Shown piece by piece: positions 35,946 to 44,398 of a stretch of DNA of 64,000 nucleotides. The first letter of the stretch is position 1. Each line of letters begins with the position of its first letter. The translations under genes and the position numbers were made by a program. Source of the DNA: Shewanella japonica (lineage in GTDB: Bacteria; Pseudomonadota; Gammaproteobacteria; Enterobacterales; Shewanellaceae); NCBI RefSeq assembly GCF_002075795.1, contig NZ_CP020472.1, positions 107,001 through 171,000 of the forward strand. Direction: 5' to 3'. A model generated the notes under the pieces. The model was not told the origin of the DNA. It searched no databases and was given only the letters and a program-made list of their open reading frames with translations.

Positions 35946-36713
35946 TTGCACATACCAATGTTTTTTAATCAGCAATATCCGTCACTGGTCGATATTAGTG
36001 AACGTTGGGGATTGGAATGGGATAAAGCCGCGTTATTTGAACTGCGCTTTGAACACAACACCTTAAGTTTGCATAAACGTGATGAGCCAAAGCTAGATGG
36101 TATTAGTGTTGATTTTGTTTCTGGTGCCGTCGCACATCGTCGTAAATTTGGTGGTGGCCGTGGGCAAACGATTGCTAAAGCTGTGGGCTTAAAGCAAGGG
36201 ATTAGTCCCACAGTGGTCGATGGTACGGCGGGCTTAGGTCGTGATGCATTTGTATTAGCCAGTTTGGGCTGTAAAGTGATTATGGTAGAGCGTCACCCCG
36301 TAGTGGCTGCGTTACTTGAAGATGGTTTACGCCGAGCGTATGAAGATGCTGAAATTGGTGAATGGATGCAACAACGAATGAGCTTATTTCATGGGTCAAG
36401 TATTGAAGCTCTGGCCGATGCCGCGGCGGCATCGGGTGAAGAAATTGATGTGGTTTACCTTGACCCTATGTACCCTCATCGTGAAAAATCGGCATTGGTT
36501 AAAAAAGAGATGCGTCTGTTTCAAACCCTTGTTGGCGCAGACTTAGATGCTGATGCTCTATTAACACCTGCGCAAGCGTTGGCGACAAAAAGAGTTGTGG
36601 TTAAACGCCCTGATTATGCGGAAGACCTTGATGGAGTAAAACCCAGTATGGTGCTCGCGCAGAAGAAAAATCGCTTTGATGTTTACGTCAAAGCGGCGAT
36701 GAAGGCAGGGTAA
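35946..36713 (+). CDS. rsmJ: 16S rRNA (guanine(1516)-N(2))-methyltransferase
   Basis: Methylates G1516 of 16S rRNA. The 255-residue product is close to the 250 of E. coli RsmJ. Matching stretches run throughout: [71 protein letters not shown] and [12 protein letters not shown]. The start appears to be TTG (CTGGA eight bases before), with ATG 35958 as the alternative. It usually follows prlC; here it is divergent from rlmJ, so two rRNA methyltransferases share a promoter region. Confidence 0.95.
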   Translation: MHIPMFFNQQYPSLVDISERWGLEWDKAALFELRFEHNTLSLHKRDEPKLDGISVDFVSGAVAHRRKFGGGRGQTIAKAVGLKQGISPTVVDGTAGLGRDAFVLASLGCKVIMVERHPVVAALLEDGLRRAYEDAEIGEWMQQRMSLFHGSSIEALADAAAASGEEIDVVYLDPMYPHREKSALVKKEMRLFQTLVGADLDADALLTPAQALATKRVVVKRPDYAEDLDGVKPSMVLAQKKNRFDVYVKAAMKAG

Positions 36714-36856
36714 CGTGCTTTCTAGCGTGCTCGATGCATTGCCTATTCGCCGTTCAAGATTGACTTAATATCACACCCTCTCTTTGTCAGTGATGGCATT
36801 GACTATCACTGATGTTAAGACTTACCTCTTATTCAGGCTACTAGCCGCCCAGCACA

Positions 36857-37414
36857 TTATGTAATAACGATTGCCGACACAGCGAGTATGACAAATAACC
36901 CAGCGGTGATTTGGCGTATCAGTTTTAGCGGCAACTTGTCTGCTGACAGTTTACCAATGATCACCACTGGCACATTGGCAAGTAACATACCTATGGTAGT
37001 GCCTAGCACCACCATCAATAATGCATCGGCATATTGAGCGCCTAATATTGATGTCGCTATTTGTGTTTTATCACCTATTTCAGCAATAAAAAAAGCGATA
37101 AAGCTGGCTACGAATGGCCCTCTATTTGACACTTTCTCATCATCATCGAGCTTATCTGGTACTAAAATCCATCCAGCCATAGCAATAAAACTGGCAAAAA
37201 GAACCCATTTAAGCATTGTTGGAGTGATGATATCGGCAATGATGACACCTAAATAGGCAGCCAAGGCATGATTTGCAATAGTGGCTAAAAATATCGCTGC
37301 AATTATAGGGATAGGTTTACGGTACCGACTGGCAAGCAGTAATGATAATAGCTGAGTCTTATCACCAATTTCGGCTAATGCGACTGTGGTAATTGATATG
37401 GCAAGTACGCTCAA
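36857..37414 (-). CDS. mneA: UPF0016/Gdt1-family manganese exporter (MneA type)
   Basis: Inner-membrane Mn2+ exporter of 185 residues and about six helices in two homologous halves. Each half carries the family motif EIGDKTQ: AEIGDKTQLLSLL near residue 12 and AEIGDKTQIATSI near residue 112, in inverted repeat. The start is TTG 37414 with GAGAG a few bases before; no ATG is near. A manganese riboswitch with a switching platform precedes it, which strongly supports the Mn role known for Vibrio MneA. Monocistronic. Confidence 0.88.
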   Translation of the reverse strand: MSVLAISITTVALAEIGDKTQLLSLLLASRYRKPIPIIAAIFLATIANHALAAYLGVIIADIITPTMLKWVLFASFIAMAGWILVPDKLDDDEKVSNRGPFVASFIAFFIAEIGDKTQIATSILGAQYADALLMVVLGTTIGMLLANVPVVIIGKLSADKLPLKLIRQITAGLFVILAVSAIVIT

Positions 37415-37429
37415 GAGGCTCTCTTTTTA

Positions 37430-37475
37430 GAGGTGGGGAAAATTAACAACCAAGACAACACTCGCTCCCCACCTC
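37430..37475 (-). promoter_or_regulatory. Switching hairpin between Mn aptamer and mneA
   Basis: On the minus strand GAGGTGGGGA (37475-37466) is the exact complement of TCCCCACCTC (37439-37430). The loop contains TGTTGTCT, which can instead pair with AGACAACA (37493-37486), whose AGAC is part of aptamer P1. So the aptamer and two stems compete. No long T run follows, suggesting translational rather than transcriptional control. Confidence 0.6.
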
Positions 37476-37489
37476 GGGTTGCGATTGTT

Positions 37490-37621
37490 GTCTATGGTCT
37501 CACTCAGCTCTGTGGTGACAAAGCCTTGAACGCCATGATGATTTTGCATCAATTATGTTGACGAACAAACCAACTTATTTAAAGATTGTTTAAATGAGTG
37601 GCAAGTTACTCCCCAAAGACA
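37490..37621 (-). promoter_or_regulatory. yybP-ykoY (Mn2+) riboswitch
   Basis: Minus-strand hallmarks in order: GTCTTTGGGGAGTA at the 5' end (about 37620-37607), TCGTCAACATAA in the middle (about 37564-37553), and GAGTGAGACCATAGAC at the 3' end (about 37505-37490). P1 pairs GTCTTTGG with CCATAGAC, with one mismatch. This GGGGAGTA...GTCAACAT...GAGACC pattern is the consensus of the Mn2+-sensing riboswitch, here upstream of a manganese exporter. Confidence 0.93.
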
Positions 37622-37624
37622 GCG

Positions 37625-37645
37625 GCATTGTAAAGATTGTCAGCG
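37625..37645 (+). repeat. 21-bp word shared with 56974-56994; IS1 InsA-like remnant
   Basis: An exact 21-base match to a site near hutW. Translated in one frame, the two sites read RQRHCKDCQRSFQ and LHCKDCQRSW, resembling the Cys-x-x-Cys zinc finger of IS1-type InsA. It borders the Mn riboswitch. A decayed insertion-sequence fragment is possible; coincidence is not excluded. Confidence 0.45.
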
Positions 37646-37760
37646 TTCTTTTCAAGTTAGCGTTTGCTAAATAACGGCCGAAGTCGCGCCATTATTGGCT
37701 TTATCCACTCGGTAGCTTTCTTCGTTATGTTATCTATGTCATTGGTTTAAAAGAATGGTG

Positions 37761-37813
37761 TTGAAATAGTTTGATAATCAAGTTAAATTCTAAATAATAC
37801 TTTGATTGTCAAA
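37761..37813 (+). promoter_or_regulatory. dmeF-marR promoter with two MarR-type palindromes
   Basis: TTTGATAATCAA (37770-37781) and TTTGATTGTCAAA (37801-37813) are two copies of a TTTGA-NN-TCAA palindrome, 31 bases apart. The wider stretches ATAGTTTGA...AATCAA are also inverted copies of each other. A plausible promoter TTGAAA (37761) -17- TAAATT (37784) overlaps the first copy. The MarR gene in the operon is the likely ligand. Confidence 0.65.
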
Positions 37814-37827
37814 CTATAGGTGCCAGC

Positions 37828-38823
37828 GTGCGATTTACTACAGAACATCAACATGACTTTTGTGCCCAACAAAGTTCCGGTGAAAAGAGAACCCTCTACG
37901 TATTGATATTGACTGTGACGGCGATGGTGGTTGAGATCATTGCTGGCACAGTATACGGCTCTATGGCTTTGTTAGCTGACGGTTGGCATATGGGCACCCA
38001 TGCCGCCGCTTTTTGCATTACATTGTTTGCTTACCGTTATGCTAGGAAACATGCCAATTCTGATAAGTTTTCATTTGGGGCTGGTAAGGTGAGTGTTTTA
38101 GGCGGGTACACCAGTGCGATTGTACTTGGTGTGGTGGCACTATTAATGATGGTGGAATCAATTAATCGTTTATTTAACCCACATGAGATTCATTTTAATG
38201 AAGCTATTATGGTGGCTTTTATTGGTTTAGCGGTTAATGTGGCAAGTATCTTTTTGTTAGGTGATCATCACCATCATGATCATTCGCACGGCCATTCGCA
38301 CGGTCATTCTCATGCCCATGACCACACACCACATTCTGATTCCCATGAGCACCATCATGAACAGCATGCACACGGTCATCATCACGCATCAGGTGAAAAA
38401 CACCATGACCATAATCTACGGGCGGCTTACATGCATGTGTTAGCAGATGCATTAACCTCTGTTTTAGCGATAGTGGCGTTGGTGTTCGGTAAGTTTTATG
38501 GGTGGCATTGGCTTGATGCTGTGATGGGGATGGTGGGTGCAATTGTGATTACTAAATGGACGCTAGGATTAATGAAGCAAACCAGTCCTGTGTTATTAGA
38601 TGAGAGTATTGATGCTGAATATAAACAGCAAATTGAACAGGCATTAGCCCCTTATGCTGATGTCAAAGACATGCATGTTTGGAAGGTCAGTGGTCATCAT
38701 TATTCGGCGGCGATAACATTAGTTGCTAAACAAGCAACTTATTCTTTGCATGAATATAAGACCTTATTAAATCAGTTTGATAAAATCCATCACCTGACAC
38801 TTGAAGTACACCCTATGAGATAA
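37828..38823 (+). CDS. dmeF: Cation diffusion facilitator, DmeF type (Co/Ni efflux)
   Basis: Proton-coupled divalent-cation exporter of 331 residues. Six helices with the metal site in helix 2 as ADGWHMGTHAAA, a His-Asp variant used by DmeF proteins, and in helix 5 as HVLADALTSVLA. Between helices 4 and 5 is a very His-rich loop (about residues 148-190; over twenty His) that may bind metal. The C-terminal domain has KDMHVWKVSGHH. The start is GTG. It is followed by marR three bases after its stop, so the pair is one operon. Co2+/Ni2+ is the expected substrate; Zn2+ is possible. Confidence 0.88.
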   Translation: MRFTTEHQHDFCAQQSSGEKRTLYVLILTVTAMVVEIIAGTVYGSMALLADGWHMGTHAAAFCITLFAYRYARKHANSDKFSFGAGKVSVLGGYTSAIVLGVVALLMMVESINRLFNPHEIHFNEAIMVAFIGLAVNVASIFLLGDHHHHDHSHGHSHGHSHAHDHTPHSDSHEHHHEQHAHGHHHASGEKHHDHNLRAAYMHVLADALTSVLAIVALVFGKFYGWHWLDAVMGMVGAIVITKWTLGLMKQTSPVLLDESIDAEYKQQIEQALAPYADVKDMHVWKVSGHHYSAAITLVAKQATYSLHEYKTLLNQFDKIHHLTLEVHPMR

Positions 38824-38826
38824 GCG

Positions 38827-39243
38827 ATGCCAAATACTGAACTGCTAAATCAAACCATTACTGAATTTTATGACAAGATGTCCTCTTGGGAGCAATCGGT
38901 TGTAAAAGAGACTGGCTACAGTTTAGCTCAGACTCACACTATAGAAGTGTTGGGAAACTTTGGCGCGTTAAGAATGAATGCATTAGCGCAAAAACTGGGG
39001 ATCACCACAGGTACGTTAACTGTACAAGTCGATAAATTAGTGAAGCTTGGGCTGATGGTACGTTGTGCTGATCCTAAAGATGGTCGAGCCACATTATTGA
39101 ACTTAACCGAGGAGGGCCTGGCAATTCATCGCCAGCACCATCAGCTACATGTCGAGTTAATGCAAGATTTAACCTTAGAGATGTCTCCGTCAGAGGCTGA
39201 AACCTTGATATCTGCTATGCAAAAAATGAATAAATTATTTTAA
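38827..39243 (+). CDS. MarR family transcriptional regulator
   Basis: Winged-helix regulator of 138 residues. The recognition region is GALRMNALAQKLGITTGTLT, followed by the wing RCADPKDGRATLLNLTEEG. It lies three bases after dmeF, and the promoter of that operon carries two palindromes of MarR type, so it is probably the local autoregulator. The ligand may be a metal or an oxidant; no obvious metal-binding Cys cluster is visible. Confidence 0.9.
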   Translation: MPNTELLNQTITEFYDKMSSWEQSVVKETGYSLAQTHTIEVLGNFGALRMNALAQKLGITTGTLTVQVDKLVKLGLMVRCADPKDGRATLLNLTEEGLAIHRQHHQLHVELMQDLTLEMSPSEAETLISAMQKMNKLF

Positions 39244-39363
39244 AAACTGTTAACTAGGCACTTCGTTATTAATGTAACTAAAGGTAACATTATCCCCATA
39301 CAATCAATGCTTTAATATAGACGTATTATCATGTTACCCTGCTGGCAAGCATAATACGAAAGG

Positions 39364-41268
39364 ATGATAAAATTGGGGCGGTATATGGATGTATTGTTAT
39401 CAAGAGGGTGGATCTTCTGCTTATGCGGATGCCTTCTGATGTTCACTACTGAAGGATTAGCAAACCCCACACTTAATCAGTTAGAAACTGATGTTTATGC
39501 CGTTACTCCCGCCGAAGCAATTAACTTGCTGGATCAGTTTGAACTGAACAATCATGATTTTACACCTGAAGAGCAGGCCAAAGTGTACTTCCTGTATGGA
39601 CAAATACACGAAAAGCTACGCCAGCTCGACCTCGCCATCAGTAGTTATGATAAAGGTATTGCTCTAGTAAAATACCTCCCGATCAGTGAGGTGTTAATCG
39701 ACAGCCATTTAGAGCGTTCATTTGCTTGGTATCTTAAAGCGAATGACCCCGCAAGCTATTGTCCTGATAGACACCAAGCACTCGAATATGCTCGTAACTA
39801 TGACAATGCAGAATTATTAGCTAAGGCGATGACACAAACTGCTTTTTGCTTTATTGAACCTGACAATGTCTATAAGGGCATAGACTTGTTAGATGAAGCA
39901 TTGCTGATTGTGGATAGAAGTGACAGTTTGAATGTCAATCGTAAGGCAATGATATATAACGCCACAGGCAGCTTATATCGTCGAGTAGGCTTACACCAAC
40001 GCGGCTACGAAAACTTTCAAAAAGCGTATGAAACTTGGAAAACCATTAACGATATTGAAGACATGTTCAATATGCAGCACAACATGGTGAGCCAAGCGAT
40101 TAAGCTAGGTGACTGGGATAAAGCCGAAGACAATATTCAGCAGCAATTTGAACTTGCCCGTCAGGCCACAAAGCCAAATGATCTGTTATTTTTCTCCCAT
40201 CTTAATGCTGGCAGAGTGGCGCTAAGAACCTTTGATTTTAATCAAGCGGTATTGCATCTCGAAAAAGCCATATCGTTAAAAGACACCACTAAAGAGCAGT
40301 ATTTTGTCACAAGTGGGTATTTGTATCTGGCGATTGCGTATGTTCGTAGTGGTAACCTACCTCGCGCTGCGGAAATGGCACAGATATTTAGGCAAAATAA
40401 AAACTTCCCAGCCAACATGAAAGCCATGTTTTTAAAAGCGGATGCGATTATCGCCCTTGCGGCAGGCGAGTCGAATAAAGCTGCTAACTTGTTTTTGGAA
40501 GTTATTGATGTTGAAAGGGAAGATAATCAAAGCATTATCGATAATAAGGTACTGACAACGTCACTTGATCATAATATAAAACTGGCGAGTTTTGAGAATG
40601 AGTTATTAGCCAATCGCTTAGCCATTAATGAACTCAACTGGGCCGCAGTTGCTGATAAAGAACGCATTAGCGATCTTAAGCTAACCTTATTTCTGGTCTT
40701 GGCCATTGTATTGTTTAGTGTGATTTTAGTGTTACTGCATTCTCGAAAGACGTTGAAAAAACGTGCTCAAACCGATTATCTCACCGGATTATCAAACAGA
40801 GGCTATACCTTCCGAAAAGGCCAGCGCATTATAGAAAGAGCCATCAAAAAACAGCGCCCAGCCTCAGTGATAATTTTTGATATTGATAACTTTAAAGCAA
40901 TTAATGATCGCTATGGGCATCATATTGGTGATTTAGCGATTAAGGCGGCTGCCAAACGTGCAAGCAGTTGGCTCAAAAAACAAGACTTAGTCGGGCGTAT
41001 TGGTGGAGAGGAGTTTTTGATTGTATTAGACAACACCACGCTGGACGAAGCTTTTACCATCTCAGATAGGTTGAGAAACGGTATTGCGGCTCAATCATTT
41101 CACTTTGATGGGATTGAAGTGGAGTTTACGATTAGTTTAGGCGTCGCGACATTGAGTGCTGGTCAGCCATCAAATTTATCCGATCTTACCAAGCAAGCAG
41201 ATGATGCATTATACCAAGCGAAGTTTTCTGGTAAAAATAAAGTCTACCTTGCTCCCCAATGTGCTTAA
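39364..41268 (+). CDS. Diguanylate cyclase with TPR sensor region
   Basis: Predicted c-di-GMP synthase of 634 residues. A signal peptide (to about residue 37) exports an all-helical TPR-like sensor (about 40-430), a membrane helix (about 440-462, LTLFLVLAIVLFSVILVLL) follows, and the GGDEF domain occupies residues 470-634 with active-site GGEEF at 547-551. The usual inhibitory RxxD upstream is KKQD, so product inhibition through the I-site may be absent. The start could also be ATG 39385, giving a signal peptide nearer the N terminus. Monocistronic. Confidence 0.85.
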   Translation: MIKLGRYMDVLLSRGWIFCLCGCLLMFTTEGLANPTLNQLETDVYAVTPAEAINLLDQFELNNHDFTPEEQAKVYFLYGQIHEKLRQLDLAISSYDKGIALVKYLPISEVLIDSHLERSFAWYLKANDPASYCPDRHQALEYARNYDNAELLAKAMTQTAFCFIEPDNVYKGIDLLDEALLIVDRSDSLNVNRKAMIYNATGSLYRRVGLHQRGYENFQKAYETWKTINDIEDMFNMQHNMVSQAIKLGDWDKAEDNIQQQFELARQATKPNDLLFFSHLNAGRVALRTFDFNQAVLHLEKAISLKDTTKEQYFVTSGYLYLAIAYVRSGNLPRAAEMAQIFRQNKNFPANMKAMFLKADAIIALAAGESNKAANLFLEVIDVEREDNQSIIDNKVLTTSLDHNIKLASFENELLANRLAINELNWAAVADKERISDLKLTLFLVLAIVLFSVILVLLHSRKTLKKRAQTDYLTGLSNRGYTFRKGQRIIERAIKKQRPASVIIFDIDNFKAINDRYGHHIGDLAIKAAAKRASSWLKKQDLVGRIGGEEFLIVLDNTTLDEAFTISDRLRNGIAAQSFHFDGIEVEFTISLGVATLSAGQPSNLSDLTKQADDALYQAKFSGKNKVYLAPQCA

Positions 41269-41464
41269 AGCCCAGTTAACGAGGCGAGAGTATATCCAAC
41301 AGTGCAGAAAAGTAGATAAAAAAAGCAAGCAACGAAACCCTTGGAGTGGATGCAATGTTTAGTTGAGTTAAACATTCTCGTTGCCTGCCAATGTCTTTCG
41401 ACGTCAGAATGATAAGTGAAAGGTCGCAAAGGCCAAACTCGCATTTGAAGGATCAGATCCTCAC

Positions 41465-41920
41465 CTACATATCATCCATACGATTAACAGCTTGAGCTAA
41501 TTGTCGATGGCGTTGATTAAGCGAATCAGTGATGTTCTGTAATTGAATCAGCAAATCTTGATTGGGGATTACGTTGGTCGTGACATTAAGCCAAACGATG
41601 ATGTTTTCATGAAGCGTGTCGACGTGCTCCATCAACTCATGGGTTTTGACATTAGAGGCAACATGAATATCTTTTGTTGCACTAATAATGCTTTTCTCGA
41701 TATCTTCATCTATCCATGTGTTAAGCAGTGACTCTGGCATTCTCAATTTTATATCGCGTATGTACTGGATATTTTCACGTTGTTTTTGAATTAAATAATG
41801 CAGCAACATCCGAGATCGTTCAGTTTCTGTTTCATCTAATAAGCGTTCACACGCCATCGAAATAGCTTCATAAACATCAATCAAATGATCTAATACCTCA
41901 AAAGCCTGGTTAAATCGCAT
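41465..41920 (-). CDS. Uncharacterised helical cytoplasmic protein
   Basis: I do not recognise a family. AAGGAG six bases upstream selects ATG 41920 (MRFNQAFEVL), giving 151 residues. The sequence is nearly all amphipathic helix, acidic and basic mixed, without signal peptide, suggesting a four-helix bundle or coiled-coil. Its neighbours, a diguanylate cyclase and the glucosylglycerate operon, give no functional clue. Confidence 0.7.
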   Translation of the reverse strand: MRFNQAFEVLDHLIDVYEAISMACERLLDETETERSRMLLHYLIQKQRENIQYIRDIKLRMPESLLNTWIDEDIEKSIISATKDIHVASNVKTHELMEHVDTLHENIIVWLNVTTNVIPNQDLLIQLQNITDSLNQRHRQLAQAVNRMDDM

Positions 41921-42260
41921 GCTCACTCCTTACATAGCGGGTTTCGCTAGTTCAAATAAGCCATTTCTAGGTTAAATTTCAGCCCTAATGTAATGACAGT
42001 TTATTAAGGTGTAGTCGATAGTGTGAACAATGTAAAATTGCACCTTTATAGTGCATCGATGATGTAAAAGTCAGCACAACATTGTTTGAATCTTGAATTT
42101 TTAATCCTATTTATGATTCCGTGCATTAATAAATTAATATTTAAAATCAATGTCTAAAGTCAGTAATTAACCAATTTGGTGCATTTTATATCAAGCTGAC
42201 ATGTTCCCTGTAACGTTTAATTTAATCACACAATGATTAGCGAAATGGCAGGGGAAGAAA
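41921..42260. other. Intergenic region before the glucosylglycerate operon
   Basis: About 340 AT-rich bases between divergent genes, presumably holding an osmotic-stress promoter for the operon. I see no convincing regulator box or ORF. Confidence 0.4.
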
Positions 42261-43112
42261 ATGACGACTCAACCGCTTATTTTTACCGATATGGATGGCA
42301 CTTTACTCGACCACTATGACTATAGTTTTTCGAGTGCAATTGGCGTGATAGAGGCGTTGGTTGAAAAACAAATTCCTATTATTCCCAATACCAGTAAAAC
42401 CTTTGCTGAAATGGAAAAAATTCAACAAACCATTGGTTTTAATTCTCCATTTATTTCTGAAAATGGCGCCGTGGTATATATCCCAATTGGCTACTTTGAA
42501 CAACAACCTGAAGATACTGTGACCGAGGGGTATTACTGGGTTAAAGCCTTTTGTGAAACAAGGCAACATTGGCTCAGTCTATTAGATAATCAAGCAAGTG
42601 AATTTGCAGAAGACTTCATTGGCTTTTCATCACTCAGTGCTGATGAGCTATGTGAACTCACCGACTTATCCGCAGAGAAAGCAGAACTTGCCTTAGTAAG
42701 GCATTACTCAGAGCCGCTATTGTGGACGGCTGATGAAGAGCGCAAGCAACGCTTTATTGACCATATGCAGAAGCTTGGTGCCAATATGTTGCAAGGTGGT
42801 CGATTTTTGCATGTGGGCGGCCATACCGACAAAGGGTGTGCAATGAACTGGCTGGCACAGGTTTATGCTAACGCATATCAGGTAGGGGTTAACACAATAG
42901 CATTGGGCGATAGCGGAAATGATAGTGCCATGCTTGAAGCCGCCGATATTGCGATTCAAATTAAGTCGCCAACCCATACTTTTCCAACAATTCAAACCAG
43001 CAATAAAACCATGCAAAGCCGCCACTACGGTCCCAAGGGCTGGGCTGAATGCTTGCAAGCGTTATTACTTGATTCTCCCACCCCAAGTTTATTTACAGCT
43101 GAGGAGGCATAA
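42261..43112 (+). CDS. HAD phosphatase, mannosyl/glucosyl-3-phosphoglycerate phosphatase family
   Basis: Class IIB HAD phosphatase of 283 residues. Motif I is FTDMDGTLLD near residue 10, and the late motif is ALGDSGNDSAML near 217; NTSKTFAEM carries motif II. It resembles YedP-type mannosyl-3-phosphoglycerate phosphatases. Because the next gene is a GT81 glucosyl-3-phosphoglycerate synthase, the physiological substrate is more likely glucosyl-3-phosphoglycerate, yielding glucosylglycerate. First of three genes; only one base separates its stop from the next ATG. Confidence 0.85.
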   Translation: MTTQPLIFTDMDGTLLDHYDYSFSSAIGVIEALVEKQIPIIPNTSKTFAEMEKIQQTIGFNSPFISENGAVVYIPIGYFEQQPEDTVTEGYYWVKAFCETRQHWLSLLDNQASEFAEDFIGFSSLSADELCELTDLSAEKAELALVRHYSEPLLWTADEERKQRFIDHMQKLGANMLQGGRFLHVGGHTDKGCAMNWLAQVYANAYQVGVNTIALGDSGNDSAMLEAADIAIQIKSPTHTFPTIQTSNKTMQSRHYGPKGWAECLQALLLDSPTPSLFTAEEA

Positions 43113-43113
43113 C

Positions 43114-44334
43114 ATGGCTGACTTTTATCAGAATGGTATTGTGACCACATTACATAATTTAACCCAGCGTACCCATGAGGAAATGGAAAAGGACCTCATG
43201 AAATTTGCCAAAACTCGACCACTAGGGCTAATTTTACCTTCGCTATATTCAGAGCTAGAAGGTGAAGCGTTACCCAATATCATTAATAAATTGAAAGATG
43301 TGCCGTATTTATCGGAAGTGGTAATAGGTTTAGACCGAGCTGATAAAGCGCAGTATCAGCAAGCGCTAAAATTCTTCAATCAATTACCGCAACATCACCG
43401 AGTGTTATGGAACGATGGGCCAAGATTACAAGCACTAGATGCAAAACTCAGTGCATTGGGTTTAGCGCCCAAAGAGTTGGGGAAAGGACGAAATGTTTGG
43501 TATTGCATGGGCTATATTTTAGCATCAGGCAAAACTGAGTCAGTCGCCCTGCATGACTGTGACATCGTCACCTATGAAAAGTCATTGTTAGCACGCTTAC
43601 TTTATCCTGTTGCTAACCCGCAGTTTAATTATGAGTTCAGTAAAGGCTATTATGCCCGCATGTCAGACGGCAAAATTAATGGTCGTGTGTCACGTCTGCT
43701 GGTCACGCCATTGATCAAAGCGCTGCAAAGAGTCGTTGGTCATAACGATTACCTTGAATACATGGACAGTTTTCGGTACCCACTGGCAGGTGAATTCTCC
43801 TTTCGACGTGATGTGCTAAATGATTTACGTATCCCGAGTGATTGGGGCTTAGAAATTGGCGTGCTCAGTGAAATGCACCGTAACTATGCCCACAACCGTA
43901 TTTGCCAAGTCGATATTGCCGATAATTATGATCATAAGCATCAAGATTTGTCGCTCGATAATGCCGAAGCGGGGTTATCAAAAATGTCGATAGATATTAC
44001 TAAGGCGTTTTATCGCAAACTGGCTACCCAAGGTGAAACCTTCAATACAGAAGCCTTTAGAACATTAAAAGCAACCTATTATCGTATTGCCTTAGATTAC
44101 GTGGAAACCTACCATAATGACGCATTGATGAACGGGTTATCAACCGATATTCATACCGAAGAAAAAGCCGTTGAAATGTTTACTCAAAACATTGTGACAG
44201 CAGGTCAGCGCTTTTTAGATAACCCAATGGAAACGCCATTCATGCCAACATGGAGCCGAGTGATCAGTGCTATGCCTGACGTACTTGAGCAACTTAAATC
44301 GGCAGTAGAAGCAGATAACGCTGAGTTTATGTAA
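43114..44334 (+). CDS. gpgS: Glucosyl-3-phosphoglycerate synthase (GT81)
   Basis: Glycosyltransferase that joins glucose from an NDP-glucose donor to 3-phosphoglycerate, the first step of glucosylglycerate synthesis. The start is ATG 43114, which has GAGGAGG six bases upstream; 65 codons of overlapping open frame upstream are discarded. The 406-residue product has an N-terminal Rossmann-like GT-A domain with LILPSLYSELEGEALPNI, the DxD-type metal motif ALHDCD (Asp148, Asp150), and the substrate helix GEFSFRRDVL. It sits between the phosphatase and the phosphorylase genes. Confidence 0.88.
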   Translation: MADFYQNGIVTTLHNLTQRTHEEMEKDLMKFAKTRPLGLILPSLYSELEGEALPNIINKLKDVPYLSEVVIGLDRADKAQYQQALKFFNQLPQHHRVLWNDGPRLQALDAKLSALGLAPKELGKGRNVWYCMGYILASGKTESVALHDCDIVTYEKSLLARLLYPVANPQFNYEFSKGYYARMSDGKINGRVSRLLVTPLIKALQRVVGHNDYLEYMDSFRYPLAGEFSFRRDVLNDLRIPSDWGLEIGVLSEMHRNYAHNRICQVDIADNYDHKHQDLSLDNAEAGLSKMSIDITKAFYRKLATQGETFNTEAFRTLKATYYRIALDYVETYHNDALMNGLSTDIHTEEKAVEMFTQNIVTAGQRFLDNPMETPFMPTWSRVISAMPDVLEQLKSAVEADNAEFM

Positions 44335-44398
44335 TGAATAAGGTCGATAAGGCTGGTGGGCTGCCAGTCTAATCTGAAAAACGTTAGAAGATAGGCTT

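Noticed and set aside
37596..37676. 26-codon plus-strand ORF starting ATGAGTGGCAAG
   Set aside because: It is antisense to the Mn riboswitch and its neighbouring remnant, has no ribosome site, and its sequence is explained by those elements.
38234..38542. His-rich open frames on the opposite strand and in other frames of dmeF
   Set aside because: They are shadows of the CAT/CAC-rich loop of dmeF.
42919..43113. N-terminal extension of the GpgS reading frame overlapping the phosphatase gene by 194 bases
   Set aside because: ATG 43114 has a strong GAGGAGG ribosome site and begins the conserved domain; the extension lies antiparallel in content to a conserved HAD end and is just open frame.
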